NCBI GenBank assembly: GCA_002721615.1
Contig: PBKW01000012.1
Coordinates: forward strand, 79,511-143,510
Source of the DNA: Chloroflexota bacterium
GTDB lineage: Bacteria; Chloroflexota; Dehalococcoidia; Lucifugimonadales; Lucifugimonadaceae
Length of the DNA: 64,000 nucleotides
Direction of reading: 5' to 3'
The translations under genes were made by a program, and so were the position numbers. The notes beneath the pieces were generated by a model. That model had not been told where the DNA came from. It worked only from the letters and a program-made list of their open reading frames with translations, and did not search any database. Positions 1 through 8,315 of this stretch are shown one piece after another. Positions within the stretch are counted from its first letter, which is position 1. Every line of letters starts with the position of its first letter.

Positions 1-1
1 C

Positions 2-193
2 CCAGGATATATAACCACAGCAACTGTAGACGTGTTATCAGAAAAATTAAAAGAAACAATTATGACATGGATACCTATGAAGAGATTTGGAAAACCAGAA
101 GAAATTGCTGGAATAGCTTCATTTATAGCTTCTGAAAAATCAACTTATATGACTGGTGAAATAATTAAAATAGATGGTGGAATGGCCATATAA
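2..193 (+). CDS. fabG: 3-oxoacyl-ACP reductase FabG (C-terminal end, 5' truncated)
   Basis: This is the last 63 codons of a short-chain dehydrogenase that begins upstream of the window. What remains has the FabG C-terminal pattern: a PGYI-T segment at the start, a hydrophilic loop ending in RFGKPEEIA, then the ASEKSTYMTGEIIKIDGG ending that closes the Rossmann fold. FabG reduces 3-oxoacyl-ACP with NADPH in type II fatty-acid synthesis. The next gene starts 6 bases after the stop and encodes the enoyl reductase of the same cycle, which supports FabG over another SDR. The N-terminal cofactor motif and active-site Tyr-Lys lie outside the window, so substrate specificity rests on the C-terminal resemblance and the neighbour. 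Confidence 0.75.
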   Translation, partial: PGYITTATVDVLSEKLKETIMTWIPMKRFGKPEEIAGIASFIASEKSTYMTGEIIKIDGGMAI

Positions 194-199
194 AAAATC

Positions 200-958
200 G
201 TGAATAAATTAAATCAAAAATTCGCATTAGTTACTGGTGGTTCGAGAGGCATTGGAAAAGCTATTTGTTTAGATTTAACAAAACACGGGTTCAATGTAGC
301 ATTCACATATTTTAGAAATTCTGAAATTGCCCAAAAAACTCTTACTGAATTAAAAAAAGAGAAAAAAGAATGTTTCTCAATTAAAACTCATCTAGGAAAA
401 GAAAAAGATATAGAAATTCTTTTTGAAGAAATAAAAAGTAAATTCGGAAAACTTGATGTGTTAGTAAACAATGCTGCAACAGGAATAAACGTTAAATCAG
501 AGGAACTTTCACCTAAACATTGGGACTGGGTAATGAATACAAATGCAAAAGGACCATGGATTTCATCAATTTTGGCAAGCAAACTTATGAAAAATGGAGG
601 GTCAATAATAAATATATCTAGTCCAGGGTCTCAAAAAGTTTTATCTAATTATTTTTCTGTGGGTGTATCTAAATCTGCACTAGAATCTGTGACAAGGTAT
701 CTATCAATAGAGTTAGCAGATAAAAACATCAGAGTAAATACAATTTCCCCTGGAATCATAAAGACTGATGCATTAAATGCATTCCCATCGGATTCTGAAA
801 TAAATTTACTTGCTAATAGAACCCCTCCTTCAGGAAAATTTCTTGAAACTACAGATGTAGCTAAGTTAGTAACATTTTTATGCTCTGATGATTCATATAT
901 GATAAGAGGTCAAAACATCATTATAGACGGCGGAGTAACACTTTTGCCTAGAATTTAA
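200..958 (+). CDS. fabL: enoyl-[ACP] reductase FabL (NADPH)
   Basis: This 252-residue short-chain dehydrogenase should carry out the last reduction of each fatty-acid elongation cycle, enoyl-ACP to acyl-ACP with NADPH. The N-terminal cofactor motif TGGSRGIG is at residues 12-19. The active site has Tyr151 and Lys158 separated by six residues (Y-x6-K), the spacing of FabI/FabL enoyl reductases, whereas most SDRs have Y-x3-K. The surrounding NYFSVGVSKSALE, the HWDW motif and the C-terminal MIRGQNIIIDGG closely match what I know of Bacillus subtilis FabL, including residue numbering. The start is GTG with no strong ribosome binding site. It lies directly behind fabG, so the two are probably cotranscribed. 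A generic SDR is the alternative, made unlikely by the Y-x6-K spacing. Confidence 0.85.
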   Translation: MNKLNQKFALVTGGSRGIGKAICLDLTKHGFNVAFTYFRNSEIAQKTLTELKKEKKECFSIKTHLGKEKDIEILFEEIKSKFGKLDVLVNNAATGINVKSEELSPKHWDWVMNTNAKGPWISSILASKLMKNGGSIINISSPGSQKVLSNYFSVGVSKSALESVTRYLSIELADKNIRVNTISPGIIKTDALNAFPSDSEINLLANRTPPSGKFLETTDVAKLVTFLCSDDSYMIRGQNIIIDGGVTLLPRI

Positions 959-969
959 CTAGATAAAAA

Positions 970-1800
970 TTACACGAACTTTTTCTTAGAAATAGCTATT
1001 GCATATCCCCCTGAAGATGAAGTAATTTTAGTTCCTCTCATATTTGAATCTATATCATCAACTTTAATCATATGCATAATATTCTGTACTTTTTTATAAG
1101 TATCTAGCCTAGCAATCACTTCTTGACCCACATAACATCCTTTAGAAAAATCTATTAATCTTTCTAAGCCTAAATCCAATGGATTATAAGAATCAATAAT
1201 TTCATTTCCTGATTTAGGGATAAGATTTTTTATTCTAAATAATTCAAAATCTTCTTTGGTCTTTTCTGAAATACCTATATTTAAAATCATTTTTTTTAAT
1301 TTATTTCTAGATGATTCACCATCTAAACAAATAAAATCTATTGAATCTAATCCATTAAATAATTCATGTTTTCCTATCAAGTATCTTTTAGAATTCATAT
1401 TAACTTCAATAAAATTACCTTTTTTAGTACTTTTTAGAGATGGAATGAATTTGTATAATTTATTTAAATCATTACCAATTATAGAGACTTTAAAAAAATT
1501 CTTCTGTTCTTGAATTCTAGAATCCTCTTCAATAGTAAATTTATTTATCCATGAAATGAGTTTTTTAACATTTTCTATATTTGACTCTAAAAGCAATTTA
1601 TTTTTATCTATTTTCCATACATTTAACACATCAATTATTTTTGCTTTTTCATCTGTGACTATAGTTGTTCGAATACATTTATCAGATAACCTTAAGACAC
1701 TATTTGTAGATAACCTATCTAATAGGTCTAAAGAATCTAAACCTTTTTGAAAAAGAAAACTTGCTTGACTAAAATTCACAAAAAATGTCTCTGAAAGCAT
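970..1800 (-). CDS. ygfZ: YgfZ/GcvT-domain folate-binding protein
   Basis: This 276-residue protein belongs to the YgfZ family, relatives of the glycine-cleavage T protein that bind folate and help assemble or repair certain Fe-S enzymes. The diagnostic motif is present: KGCYVGQE around Cys222, followed by an Arg-rich turn (VIARLDTYKK). The N-terminal two thirds are divergent but of normal length for the family. Its start is 3 bases downstream of the ErpA/IscA-type gene on the same strand, so both are likely one transcript, which fits a shared Fe-S role. The gene ends 11 bases from the convergent fabL stop with no visible terminator. Glycine-cleavage GcvT itself is less likely because the protein is too short and lacks that context. 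Confidence 0.85.
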   Translation of the reverse strand: MLSETFFVNFSQASFLFQKGLDSLDLLDRLSTNSVLRLSDKCIRTTIVTDEKAKIIDVLNVWKIDKNKLLLESNIENVKKLISWINKFTIEEDSRIQEQKNFFKVSIIGNDLNKLYKFIPSLKSTKKGNFIEVNMNSKRYLIGKHELFNGLDSIDFICLDGESSRNKLKKMILNIGISEKTKEDFELFRIKNLIPKSGNEIIDSYNPLDLGLERLIDFSKGCYVGQEVIARLDTYKKVQNIMHMIKVDDIDSNMRGTKITSSSGGYAIAISKKKFV

Positions 1801-1803
1801 ACT

Positions 1804-2148
1804 CTAAACTGAAAAAGAGGTTCCGCAACCACAAGATTTTTTTGCATTAGGATTTGAAAACAAAAAACCTTTACCATTTAATCCATCAGAAAAATCTAAG
1901 ATTGTACCTGCCAAAAAAATAAAAGATTTCTTAGGGATCCTTATTTCGACTCCATGTTGTTTTATGATCTTCTCATTTTCAGCAGGAGTATCAACTATTT
2001 CAAGATCATAAGTTAAACCTGAACAACCACCACCTTTTACTGCAACTTTTAAAGCAAATGGGTTTTTCCCTTCATTTTCAGCAAATTTTTTTACTTTTGA
2101 AGCTGCTCTTTCTGTTATTTCAATTGTATTTATAGGTACTTGAGACAT
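1804..2148 (-). CDS. erpA: A-type Fe-S carrier (ErpA/IscA/HesB family)
   Basis: The 114-residue protein is an A-type iron-sulfur carrier that receives clusters and passes them to apo-enzymes. The three family cysteines are present: Cys42 in KGGGCSGLTY and Cys106/Cys108 in the C-terminal CGCGTSF. Between them is the usual beta-rich core with the FLFSNPNA segment. Length is normal (105-120 residues). It is the first gene of a two-gene unit with ygfZ. The divergent gene pduO starts 102 bases away, so this region must hold promoters for both directions. IscA, SufA and ErpA cannot be separated by motif alone. The symbol is the closest fit and no isc or suf operon is visible here. Confidence 0.8.
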   Translation of the reverse strand: MSQVPINTIEITERAASKVKKFAENEGKNPFALKVAVKGGGCSGLTYDLEIVDTPAENEKIIKQHGVEIRIPKKSFIFLAGTILDFSDGLNGKGFLFSNPNAKKSCGCGTSFSV

Positions 2149-2250
2149 TTTAATTCTATTATATATAACAATTATATTAATTTATTTTAAAATATACTTT
2201 CAACATTGTATAACTCTTTATAATCTGTCAGTTATAATAATTAAAGAAAA

Positions 2251-2814
2251 ATGGTAAAAATTTACACAAAATCTGGAGACAAAGGCAAAACAAACCTACT
2301 ATTTGGAGGAAAAACTTCAAAATCTGATCTTCGTGTAGAAACATACGGAACAGTAGATGAAGCAGTTTCTTTTTTAGGACTAGCTAAATCTTTAATAACT
2401 AATAATGAAATAAAAAAAATTATTGAGGATTTACAACATTCTCTGTTTATTATTGGCGCTGAATTAGCTACGACCCCAAAAAATAAAAAGAAACTTAACA
2501 ATGAAGTTAAAACTATAACTACAGATATGGTTAATAACCTTGAGTCTTTGATAGACAATATTAATGAAAAAATTGACTTAGGGGATAAATTTATTATGCC
2601 AGGGAATTCTGTAGGATCTTCTGCTATTGATGTCGCAAGAACAGTTGTCAGAAGACTAGAAAGAAGAATAGTAGAATTAATAGGATCAGATATATCAATA
2701 AACTCTAATATTATTCCTTATGTGAACAGAGCTAGTGATCTTTTATTTATACTAGGAAGATTTGAAGACAAAAATAAAGTCACAAAAGAAGTAACTGATT
2801 TAAGAAAATCTTAA
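2251..2814 (+). CDS. pduO: PduO-type cob(I)alamin adenosyltransferase
   Basis: The 187-residue protein should transfer the adenosyl group of ATP to cob(I)alamin, making adenosylcobalamin. It starts with the PduO-type nucleotide-binding segment (YTKSGDKGKTNLLFGG, residues 5-20) and carries the C-terminal helix signature VVRRLERRIVEL with the NRASDLLFILGR helix, both characteristic of the family. ATG follows an AAAGAAA tract. hisH begins 3 bases after its stop, so it heads a transcript with the histidine genes without an obvious metabolic link. Two TATAAT-like hexamers (2219-2224 and 2233-2238) lie just upstream, but neither has a convincing -35 box. Confidence 0.85.
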   Translation: MVKIYTKSGDKGKTNLLFGGKTSKSDLRVETYGTVDEAVSFLGLAKSLITNNEIKKIIEDLQHSLFIIGAELATTPKNKKKLNNEVKTITTDMVNNLESLIDNINEKIDLGDKFIMPGNSVGSSAIDVARTVVRRLERRIVELIGSDISINSNIIPYVNRASDLLFILGRFEDKNKVTKEVTDLRKS

Positions 2815-2816
2815 AA

Positions 2817-3452
2817 ATGAAAAATCAAAAAATAGCAGTTATAGATCATAAATGTGCTAATTTACATAGTGTAATAAAAGCATTAGATGTTTTTAAAGTT
2901 GATGTAAAAATATGCAGATCTAAAACAGAATTACAAGATATAGATGGAATAATATTGCCTGGAGTAGGATCTTTTGATCCCGCAATGAGAAACCTAATTG
3001 AACAAGATTTAGATGATCCTATTAAAAAATTAACTCTTTCCGGAACTCCTTTATTAGGAATTTGCTTAGGAATGCAATTATTAATGGAAAACTCTGAAGA
3101 AGGATCATTAAATGGAATAGGTTTAGTAAATGGAACTGCAAAAATAATTGAATCTACTGACAAAGAGATCAAAATTCCTCATATGGGCTGGAATAATATA
3201 GAAATAAATAATAATAACTCTAGAATACTTAATGGAATTAAAGATAATGATTATTTTTATTTCGTTCATAGTTACAAATGTATTCCAACTAATTATTCAG
3301 AAATGACTGCATTCACAAAATATGGACAAGACATATGTGCAGTAATTGAAAAAAATAATATATTCGCGACACAATTTCATCCTGAAAAAAGTGGAAAAAT
3401 TGGCCTAAAAATTTATCAAAACTTTCTATCTTTTATTGAAACCGGAAAATAA
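2817..3452 (+). CDS. hisH: imidazole glycerol phosphate synthase, glutaminase subunit HisH
   Basis: HisH hydrolyses glutamine and channels ammonia to HisF in the fifth step of histidine synthesis. The class I glutamine amidotransferase triad is intact: Cys83 in GICLGMQLL, His188 and Glu190 in FHPEKS. The oxyanion strand PGVGSFDPAM is at residues 48-57. Length (211 residues) is normal. The gene is 3 bases downstream of pduO and 3 bases upstream of hisA, so translation is probably coupled. The partner hisF lies two genes further on. Confidence 0.95.
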   Translation: MKNQKIAVIDHKCANLHSVIKALDVFKVDVKICRSKTELQDIDGIILPGVGSFDPAMRNLIEQDLDDPIKKLTLSGTPLLGICLGMQLLMENSEEGSLNGIGLVNGTAKIIESTDKEIKIPHMGWNNIEINNNNSRILNGIKDNDYFYFVHSYKCIPTNYSEMTAFTKYGQDICAVIEKNNIFATQFHPEKSGKIGLKIYQNFLSFIETGK

Positions 3453-3455
3453 TTC

Positions 3456-4178
3456 ATGGAAATAATACCAGCTATAGATCTTATCAATGGGAAGGTAGTC
3501 AGACTTCATAAAGGAAAATATGAAGATAAAACAATTTTCTCTAATGACCCTTTAGAAATTGCTTACAATTGGGAAAATTCAGGTGCTAAAAAATTGCATA
3601 TAGTTGATTTGGATGGAGCCTTATCTGGAAATGTAGAGAACTTAAAAGTTATAAAGGAAATTAAAAAAAATACAAATTTATCAATACAAGTAGGTGGAGG
3701 AATAAGAGACTTAAATTCAGCAAATCACTTGTTAGTAGATATTGGAATAGAAAGAATAATTTTTGGAACTACAGCAGTAGAAAATCCTGATGAAATTGAA
3801 AAATCCATAGAACGCTTTGGAGATCAAAAAATAATAGTAAGCTTAGACTCAAAAGGAGATTTTATTTCAATAAAAGGATGGACTGAAGATTATAAAGTTA
3901 CAATTAAAGATTTTATTGAATCTATGGAAAATATTGGAGTAAAAAATTTTATTTTCACTGATATTACTAAAGATGGAACATTAGAACATCCAAATTATAA
4001 TAAAATTAATATTATGAAAAAACTGATCCCTAATGGTTTAACAATTGCTGGAGGAATCTCTGATATTCAAGATATTATACAATTAGCCAAATTAGAAATA
4101 GAAAAAGTTATTGTTGGCAAAGCAATCTATACGAACAATATAGATCTTAAAAAAGCTATTTCTATGTTTGAAAATTAA
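3456..4178 (+). CDS. hisA: phosphoribosylformimino-5-aminoimidazole carboxamide ribotide isomerase HisA
   Basis: HisA is a (beta-alpha)8 barrel that isomerises ProFAR to PRFAR, the substrate of HisHF. The catalytic Asp is in the N-terminal strand ([13 protein letters not shown]) and the second Asp in the strand FTDITKDGT. The phosphate-binding glycines are in VGGGIRDL and IAGGISD. Length (240 residues) is normal. It sits between hisH and hisF. The hisF ribosome binding site lies immediately after its stop codon. Confidence 0.95.
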   Translation: MEIIPAIDLINGKVVRLHKGKYEDKTIFSNDPLEIAYNWENSGAKKLHIVDLDGALSGNVENLKVIKEIKKNTNLSIQVGGGIRDLNSANHLLVDIGIERIIFGTTAVENPDEIEKSIERFGDQKIIVSLDSKGDFISIKGWTEDYKVTIKDFIESMENIGVKNFIFTDITKDGTLEHPNYNKINIMKKLIPNGLTIAGGISDIQDIIQLAKLEIEKVIVGKAIYTNNIDLKKAISMFEN

Positions 4179-4191
4179 TAAAGGAAATATA

Positions 4192-4950
4192 TTGTTAACT
4201 AAAAGAATTATCCCCTGTTTAGATATCGATAAAGGAAGAGTTGTAAAAGGAACTAGTTTTTTATCACTAAAAGATGCTGGAGATCCTAGAGAATTATCTA
4301 ATTTCTATAACAATCAAGGAGCAGACGAATTAGTATTTTTGGATATTACTGCTAGTTCAGAAGATAGAGATATAATATTAGATGTTGTTAAAAAAGTATC
4401 TTCAGAAGTATTTATACCACTAACTGTAGGAGGAGGAATAAGAAACCTCGATGATATTAGGAAACTACTTAATTCTGGTGCAGATAAAGTTTCTATAAAC
4501 ACTTCAGCTATTGAAAACCCAAATATAATTAGGGAAAGTTCTGAAGAATTCGGATCTCAATGCATTGTAGTTGCTATAGATGCAAAAAGAAATAATAACT
4601 CTTGGGGTGTGTTTACACATGGAGGAAGAATATCTACAGGGATTGATGCTATAAAATGGGCTGAAAAAGTTAATTTATTAGGTGCGGGAGAATTACTTAT
4701 TACTAGTATGGATGAAGATGGACAACAAAAAGGATACGATATAGATTTGCTGAAAAATATTCAAAAAAAAGTAACCATCCCGATTATTGCTAGTGGAGGA
4801 GCAGGAAATTTAAAACATATGTTAGAAGCACTAACAATTGGAAAAAGTGATGCTGTTCTTGCTGCAAGCATTTTTCACTATGGAAAATACACTATTAAAG
4901 AAGTAAAAGACTACTTAAATTCTCACCATGTTCCAATCAGATTAATTTAA
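4192..4950 (+). CDS. hisF: imidazole glycerol phosphate synthase, cyclase subunit HisF (TTG start)
   Basis: HisF forms imidazole glycerol phosphate and AICAR from PRFAR and ammonia supplied by HisH. The catalytic Asp residues are in [15 protein letters not shown] near the N-terminus and in [14 protein letters not shown]. Phosphate-binding glycines are in [10 protein letters not shown] and ASGGAGNL. I chose the TTG at 4192: it gives the family's usual beginning ([12 protein letters not shown]), and AAAGGA lies 6 bases upstream. A longer frame from a TTG at 4168 would start inside hisA and add eight non-conserved residues. Length from TTG is 252 residues, typical for HisF. Confidence 0.93.
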   Translation: MLTKRIIPCLDIDKGRVVKGTSFLSLKDAGDPRELSNFYNNQGADELVFLDITASSEDRDIILDVVKKVSSEVFIPLTVGGGIRNLDDIRKLLNSGADKVSINTSAIENPNIIRESSEEFGSQCIVVAIDAKRNNNSWGVFTHGGRISTGIDAIKWAEKVNLLGAGELLITSMDEDGQQKGYDIDLLKNIQKKVTIPIIASGGAGNLKHMLEALTIGKSDAVLAASIFHYGKYTIKEVKDYLNSHHVPIRLI

Positions 4951-4957
4951 AATACGA

Positions 4958-5704
4958 ATGGAAATAGTTAAATTTAATAAACCAAAAGCAATAATATTTG
5001 ACTGTTTTAACACACTTGTTTCCAATAGCATAGAAGAATGGAAAAATGCTTTCAAACTAATTTGTTCTAATTTTGGTTTATCTATCACGCCTGAAGAATT
5101 CTGGAAAACTTGGAAAAATCATGAATTATTATTTAGAAGTACTAGATTACATACAAATAATGATTCTGAAAATCAATTTATCACACAAAAACCATTTAAA
5201 TCCTATTCTGAAGCTTGGAAAGAATGCTTAATAATTTCAGCATCAGAATTAAATTTAAAAATAAATATTGAAGATTGTTTACAAATCCTCCTTAATTCCC
5301 ATTCGAGAAGAAAAATTTTTGAAGAAACTAAATTTGTTTTAAATGAATTAAAAAAAGAATATAAAATTTTCATAATTTCTAATGCAGATGATCGTTTTCT
5401 ATATCCATGTATTCAACCTTTAGATATTCCTACATCTAACATTTTTAGTTCTGAGAGTTTGAAACTATATAAACCTGATAAAAAAATTTTTCAAAATGTA
5501 TTATTAAAACTAAAAATAAACCCAGAAGAAGCATGGTATGTAGGAGATAATTATTTTGACGACGTGATAGGATCATATTTAGCTGGTCTGAATCCTATTT
5601 GGATAAATAGAAACAATGTTTCTAAAAATAATAATTATAAAATAAATAAGTTAATAGAAATAAGAAATTTAACTGAATTAATTGTAACTTTAAATAATAT
5701 CTAA
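4958..5704 (+). CDS. HAD-superfamily phosphatase within the histidine operon (candidate histidinol-phosphatase)
   Basis: This 248-residue haloacid-dehalogenase-fold hydrolase keeps all four HAD motifs: nucleophile Asp15 in IIFDCFNTL, Ser141-Asn142 in IISNADD, Lys172 in YKPDKKIF, and the metal acids in GDNYFDD (Asp197, Asp201). A helical cap of about 100 residues lies between motifs I and II. It resembles the broad subgroup with FD-x-F-N/G-T-L at motif I. It sits in series between hisF and hisIE with gaps of 7 and 17 bases. Histidine synthesis needs a histidinol-phosphate phosphatase and none of the known types is otherwise in this cluster, so that role is a reasonable inference, not a family assignment. 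Confidence 0.8.
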   Translation: MEIVKFNKPKAIIFDCFNTLVSNSIEEWKNAFKLICSNFGLSITPEEFWKTWKNHELLFRSTRLHTNNDSENQFITQKPFKSYSEAWKECLIISASELNLKINIEDCLQILLNSHSRRKIFEETKFVLNELKKEYKIFIISNADDRFLYPCIQPLDIPTSNIFSSESLKLYKPDKKIFQNVLLKLKINPEEAWYVGDNYFDDVIGSYLAGLNPIWINRNNVSKNNNYKINKLIEIRNLTELIVTLNNI

Positions 5705-5721
5705 AAAATGGAGAATATTAA

Positions 5722-6360
5722 ATGATAAAACAAAATCAAGAACTTATTCCTGCAATTATTCAAGATCACTCATCTCAAAAAATCTTAATGCTAGGATACA
5801 TGAATATTGAAGCGATAAACAAAACAATTGAAGGTCCTAATGTTTGGTTTTATAGTAGATCTAGAAAATCTCTTTGGGAAAAAGGGGAAACATCTGGAAA
5901 TTATTTGAAATTTATATCTATGCAAGTTGATTGTGATCAGGACACATTACTTATACAAGCAAAACCTATAGGCCCCACCTGTCATACAGGAGAAATATCC
6001 TGCTTTAAAGATTTAGAAAAATCAAATCAAAAAAACTTAGAAAATAATTTAAAGAAACCATATCAACCTAAAAGTGAAATAATTTATGAATTATTTAAAG
6101 TAATTAAAGATCGTCAAGTAAATCCTAATAATAATTCTTATACTTCTAAACTTTTTGAGGAAGGATCTGAAAAAATATCTAAAAAAATCATAGAAGAATC
6201 TTCTGAAACAATTATTGAATTCTTAGATACTGGTAGAAAAACTAATGAATTATTAGTAAATGAGATTTCTGATTTACTTTTTCACTTACTAGTTCTTATT
6301 CAATCAGCCAATATTGAATTAGATGAAATATTTGAAGAACTATCAAATAGAAGAAAATAG
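5722..6360 (+). CDS. hisIE: bifunctional phosphoribosyl-AMP cyclohydrolase / phosphoribosyl-ATP pyrophosphatase HisIE
   Basis: The 212-residue fusion performs steps two and three of histidine synthesis. The HisI half (about 1-115) has MLGYMN, the FYSRSR substrate loop, and the metal/zinc ligands in VDCDQDTLL and GPTCHTGEISCF. The HisE half (about 120-212) is the all-alpha pyrophosphohydrolase, with KLFEEGSEKISKKIIEE and the EISDLLFHLLVL helix. The ATG follows GGAGAATATTAA, which carries a ribosome binding site. It ends the histidine run: the convergent DUF1385 gene stops 5 bases away. hisG, hisD, hisB and hisC are not in the window. Confidence 0.95.
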   Translation: MIKQNQELIPAIIQDHSSQKILMLGYMNIEAINKTIEGPNVWFYSRSRKSLWEKGETSGNYLKFISMQVDCDQDTLLIQAKPIGPTCHTGEISCFKDLEKSNQKNLENNLKKPYQPKSEIIYELFKVIKDRQVNPNNNSYTSKLFEEGSEKISKKIIEESSETIIEFLDTGRKTNELLVNEISDLLFHLLVLIQSANIELDEIFEELSNRRK

Positions 6361-6365
6361 ATAAA

Positions 6366-7244
6366 TTATTTATTTTCTTTAATTGCTAACTTCATACAAT
6401 GGATAGCCAACTCTAATTGCTCATCATTAGGTTTTTTAGTAGTTATTTTTTGTAAAAAAATTCCTGGCCAACTAATAATTTTAAAAAGAAAACCATTTTC
6501 CTTGCTTCCTGAAAATCTTATAATCTCATAACTTACAGCTACTAATAAAGGTATCAAAATTAATCTAGAGCTTACTAAAAACCATAAAGGTTCCCTAGGA
6601 AAAAACATGAAAATTATTAATGCTATGACAAAAATAGTAATTAAAAAAGAAGTCCCACATCTTGGATGTTCTGTAGGATATTTTTTGAGTTTTTCTATCT
6701 CTAAATCTTCATCATTTTCGAATGCAGCTACAGCCATGTGTTCAGCACCATGGTATTGAAAAACTCTTTGAATCTCTTTAGAAAGACTTATTAACCAAAT
6801 ATATCCAATTAAAAACAATAATCTCAATATTCCTTCTATCGCATTAGTTATTAAAGAGTTAAATCCAAAGCCTTCAAATATATTAGATATTAAAATTGGA
6901 ACAATAAAAAATATCCCTATCGCGAAAACAAATGAAAAAATCACTACTGGTATAACTGCCCACGGTGATTGTTTATTTTCTTCATATAATTCAACATCCA
7001 TATCTTCAGAGGAAACATAAGCAGAAAAATTTAGAGCTTTAGTACCTATAATTAGAGTGTCAACTAAAACCACTAGACCTCTTAAAATTGGAATATTCCT
7101 TATCTTCCCTATTGCCCAAGAGCTTGTTTCATAAGTTTTTTCTACAAAGGTACCATCTTCTTTTCTTACTACCACTGCAGCACGTAAAGCACCTCGGATC
7201 ATTATACCTTCAATAAGAGCTTGCCCACCAAACTTAGAACTCAT
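6366..7244 (-). CDS. DUF1385 family membrane protein (YqhQ-like)
   Basis: This 292-residue protein belongs to the DUF1385/YqhQ family of unknown function. The start (FGGQALIEGIMIRG) and the internal YHGAEH motif followed by HPRCGTSFL are the family signature. At least four hydrophobic segments are visible: a pair around residues 95-145, then pairs after the HPRCG motif and toward the C-terminus. The conserved His, Glu and Cys residues suggest a metal or catalytic site, but no activity is established that I know of. It follows rpmE by 9 bases and probably ends the rplU-rpmA-rpmE transcript, a neighbourhood also seen in other bacteria. Confidence 0.85.
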   Translation of the reverse strand: MSSKFGGQALIEGIMIRGALRAAVVVRKEDGTFVEKTYETSSWAIGKIRNIPILRGLVVLVDTLIIGTKALNFSAYVSSEDMDVELYEENKQSPWAVIPVVIFSFVFAIGIFFIVPILISNIFEGFGFNSLITNAIEGILRLLFLIGYIWLISLSKEIQRVFQYHGAEHMAVAAFENDEDLEIEKLKKYPTEHPRCGTSFLITIFVIALIIFMFFPREPLWFLVSSRLILIPLLVAVSYEIIRFSGSKENGFLFKIISWPGIFLQKITTKKPNDEQLELAIHCMKLAIKENK

Positions 7245-7253
7245 TTAATCAAA

Positions 7254-7460
7254 CTATTCATCTAATTTAAAACGTCTCTTAAATCTCTCTACTCTACCTT
7301 CAGTATCTACAATACGCTGTTCCCCAGTAAAAAATGGGTGGCATTTACTACATAATTCAACAGTTAATTCAGATCTTGTAGATCCAACTTTCCATTTTTC
7401 TCCACAAGAACAAGTGACTACAGCATCAGGAAAATATTTTGGATGAATTTCAGATTTCAT
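7254..7460 (-). CDS. rpmE: 50S ribosomal protein L31 (zinc form)
   Basis: L31 is a small protein of the 50S subunit that bridges to the 30S head. The 68-residue product starts [10 protein letters not shown] and has a zinc-binding set of Cys residues, CSC followed by [12 protein letters not shown], marking the zinc-containing (C+) form. A Lys/Arg-rich tail closes the protein. It lies between rpmA (8 bases upstream) and the DUF1385 gene on one strand. Confidence 0.95.
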   Translation of the reverse strand: MKSEIHPKYFPDAVVTCSCGEKWKVGSTRSELTVELCSKCHPFFTGEQRIVDTEGRVERFKRRFKLDE

Positions 7461-7468
7461 ATTTCACC

Positions 7469-7738
7469 TCAATTCTTATGATTGTTTAAAGGTTCAATAT
7501 TCACTCTTTTGTGACTTTTAGAACCAAAATCAAACTTTACTGTTCCATCTTTTAAAGCATACAAAGTATGATCTCTTCCTACTCCAACATTCAATCCTGG
7601 CTTAATAGGAGTACCTCTTTGTCTTACTAAAATAGAACCTGCAGTAACAAAAGTACCTGCATACTCTTTTACACCTAATCTTTTCCCCGCACTATCTCTT
7701 CCATTCCTAGATGTTCCGCTACCTTTCTTATGAGCCAT
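7469..7738 (-). CDS. rpmA: 50S ribosomal protein L27
   Basis: L27 reaches toward the peptidyl-transferase centre through its N-terminus. The 89-residue product starts [16 protein letters not shown] and has the SILVRQRGT and [11 protein letters not shown] segments typical of the family. Because the sequence starts MAHKKG without a leader, the Firmicutes-type cleaved N-terminal extension is absent. It begins 2 bases after the rplU stop and is followed by rpmE. Confidence 0.96.
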   Translation of the reverse strand: MAHKKGSGTSRNGRDSAGKRLGVKEYAGTFVTAGSILVRQRGTPIKPGLNVGVGRDHTLYALKDGTVKFDFGSKSHKRVNIEPLNNHKN

Positions 7739-7740
7739 AA

Positions 7741-8190
7741 TTATTTCCTAGATTCAGTCGTTTTTGTTGTTTTAGTTTTTGAAGATTTAATTGTTGTTTT
7801 TTTTGAATCAGTTTTCGTTTTTTTAGTAGAATTTGTTTTTGATGATTTTACATTTGATTTCTTAGTAGAAATAGAATTTTCAATATCCTTAATTAATACA
7901 TCTGTCATTAATTGACGATGACCTCTCCTTACTCTATATCTAGTTTTATTGTGATATTTGAAAGTAGTAACCTTATCATTCTTAATCTGTTCTTGTATTT
8001 CTCCAATCACAGTAGCATTCTTTACATTTGGAGAGCCAATACTAACTTTACCAGCCAAATAAGTTAACAATACTTGATCAAAATTAACCCTATCTCCAGA
8101 TGATCCCTCTATTTTCTCTATTTTTACTTTACGACCAGGTGTAACAGCATACTGCTTTCCGCCTGTTTCAATTATCGCATAATCATTCAT
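7741..8190 (-). CDS. rplU: 50S ribosomal protein L21 with Lys/Thr/Ser-rich tail
   Basis: The first 103 residues are ordinary L21: [13 protein letters not shown] at the N-terminus and the [15 protein letters not shown]-binding segment near residues 82-93. The protein then continues for about 45 residues made almost only of Lys, Thr and Ser, so it is 149 residues instead of about 103. I chose the ATG at 8190, preceded by AAGG, because it yields MNDYAII. A longer frame to 8247 would run through the promoter and add non-conserved residues. It heads the transcript with rpmA, rpmE and the DUF1385 gene. Confidence 0.94.
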   Translation of the reverse strand: MNDYAIIETGGKQYAVTPGRKVKIEKIEGSSGDRVNFDQVLLTYLAGKVSIGSPNVKNATVIGEIQEQIKNDKVTTFKYHNKTRYRVRRGHRQLMTDVLIKDIENSISTKKSNVKSSKTNSTKKTKTDSKKTTIKSSKTKTTKTTESRK

Positions 8191-8218
8191 TACTTTATCC
8201 TTATATAATAACCATGAG

Positions 8219-8247
8219 ATTCTACAATTCAAAATGAATTGGGTCAA
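8219..8247 (-). promoter_or_regulatory. Predicted sigma70-type promoter of rplU-rpmA-rpmE
   Basis: Read on the minus strand, TTGACC (8242-8247) is followed after exactly 17 bases by TAGAAT (8219-8224). This is close to the TTGACA-17-TATAAT consensus. A transcript would begin near 8212, leaving about 22 bases of leader with the AAGG ribosome binding site before the rplU ATG at 8190. No L20/L21-type leader structure is obvious in so short a leader. Confidence 0.6.
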
Positions 8248-8315
8248 TTAATTATACAAATTCTAATCAATATAATCATTAAATTAAACAATTAATTTTA
8301 TGAAAATTAAATTAT

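Noticed and set aside
2149-2250. Divergent promoter boxes between erpA and pduO
   Set aside because: TATAAT-like hexamers are present at 2219 and 2233, but -35 boxes are poor in this AT-rich gap, so no firm promoter is called.
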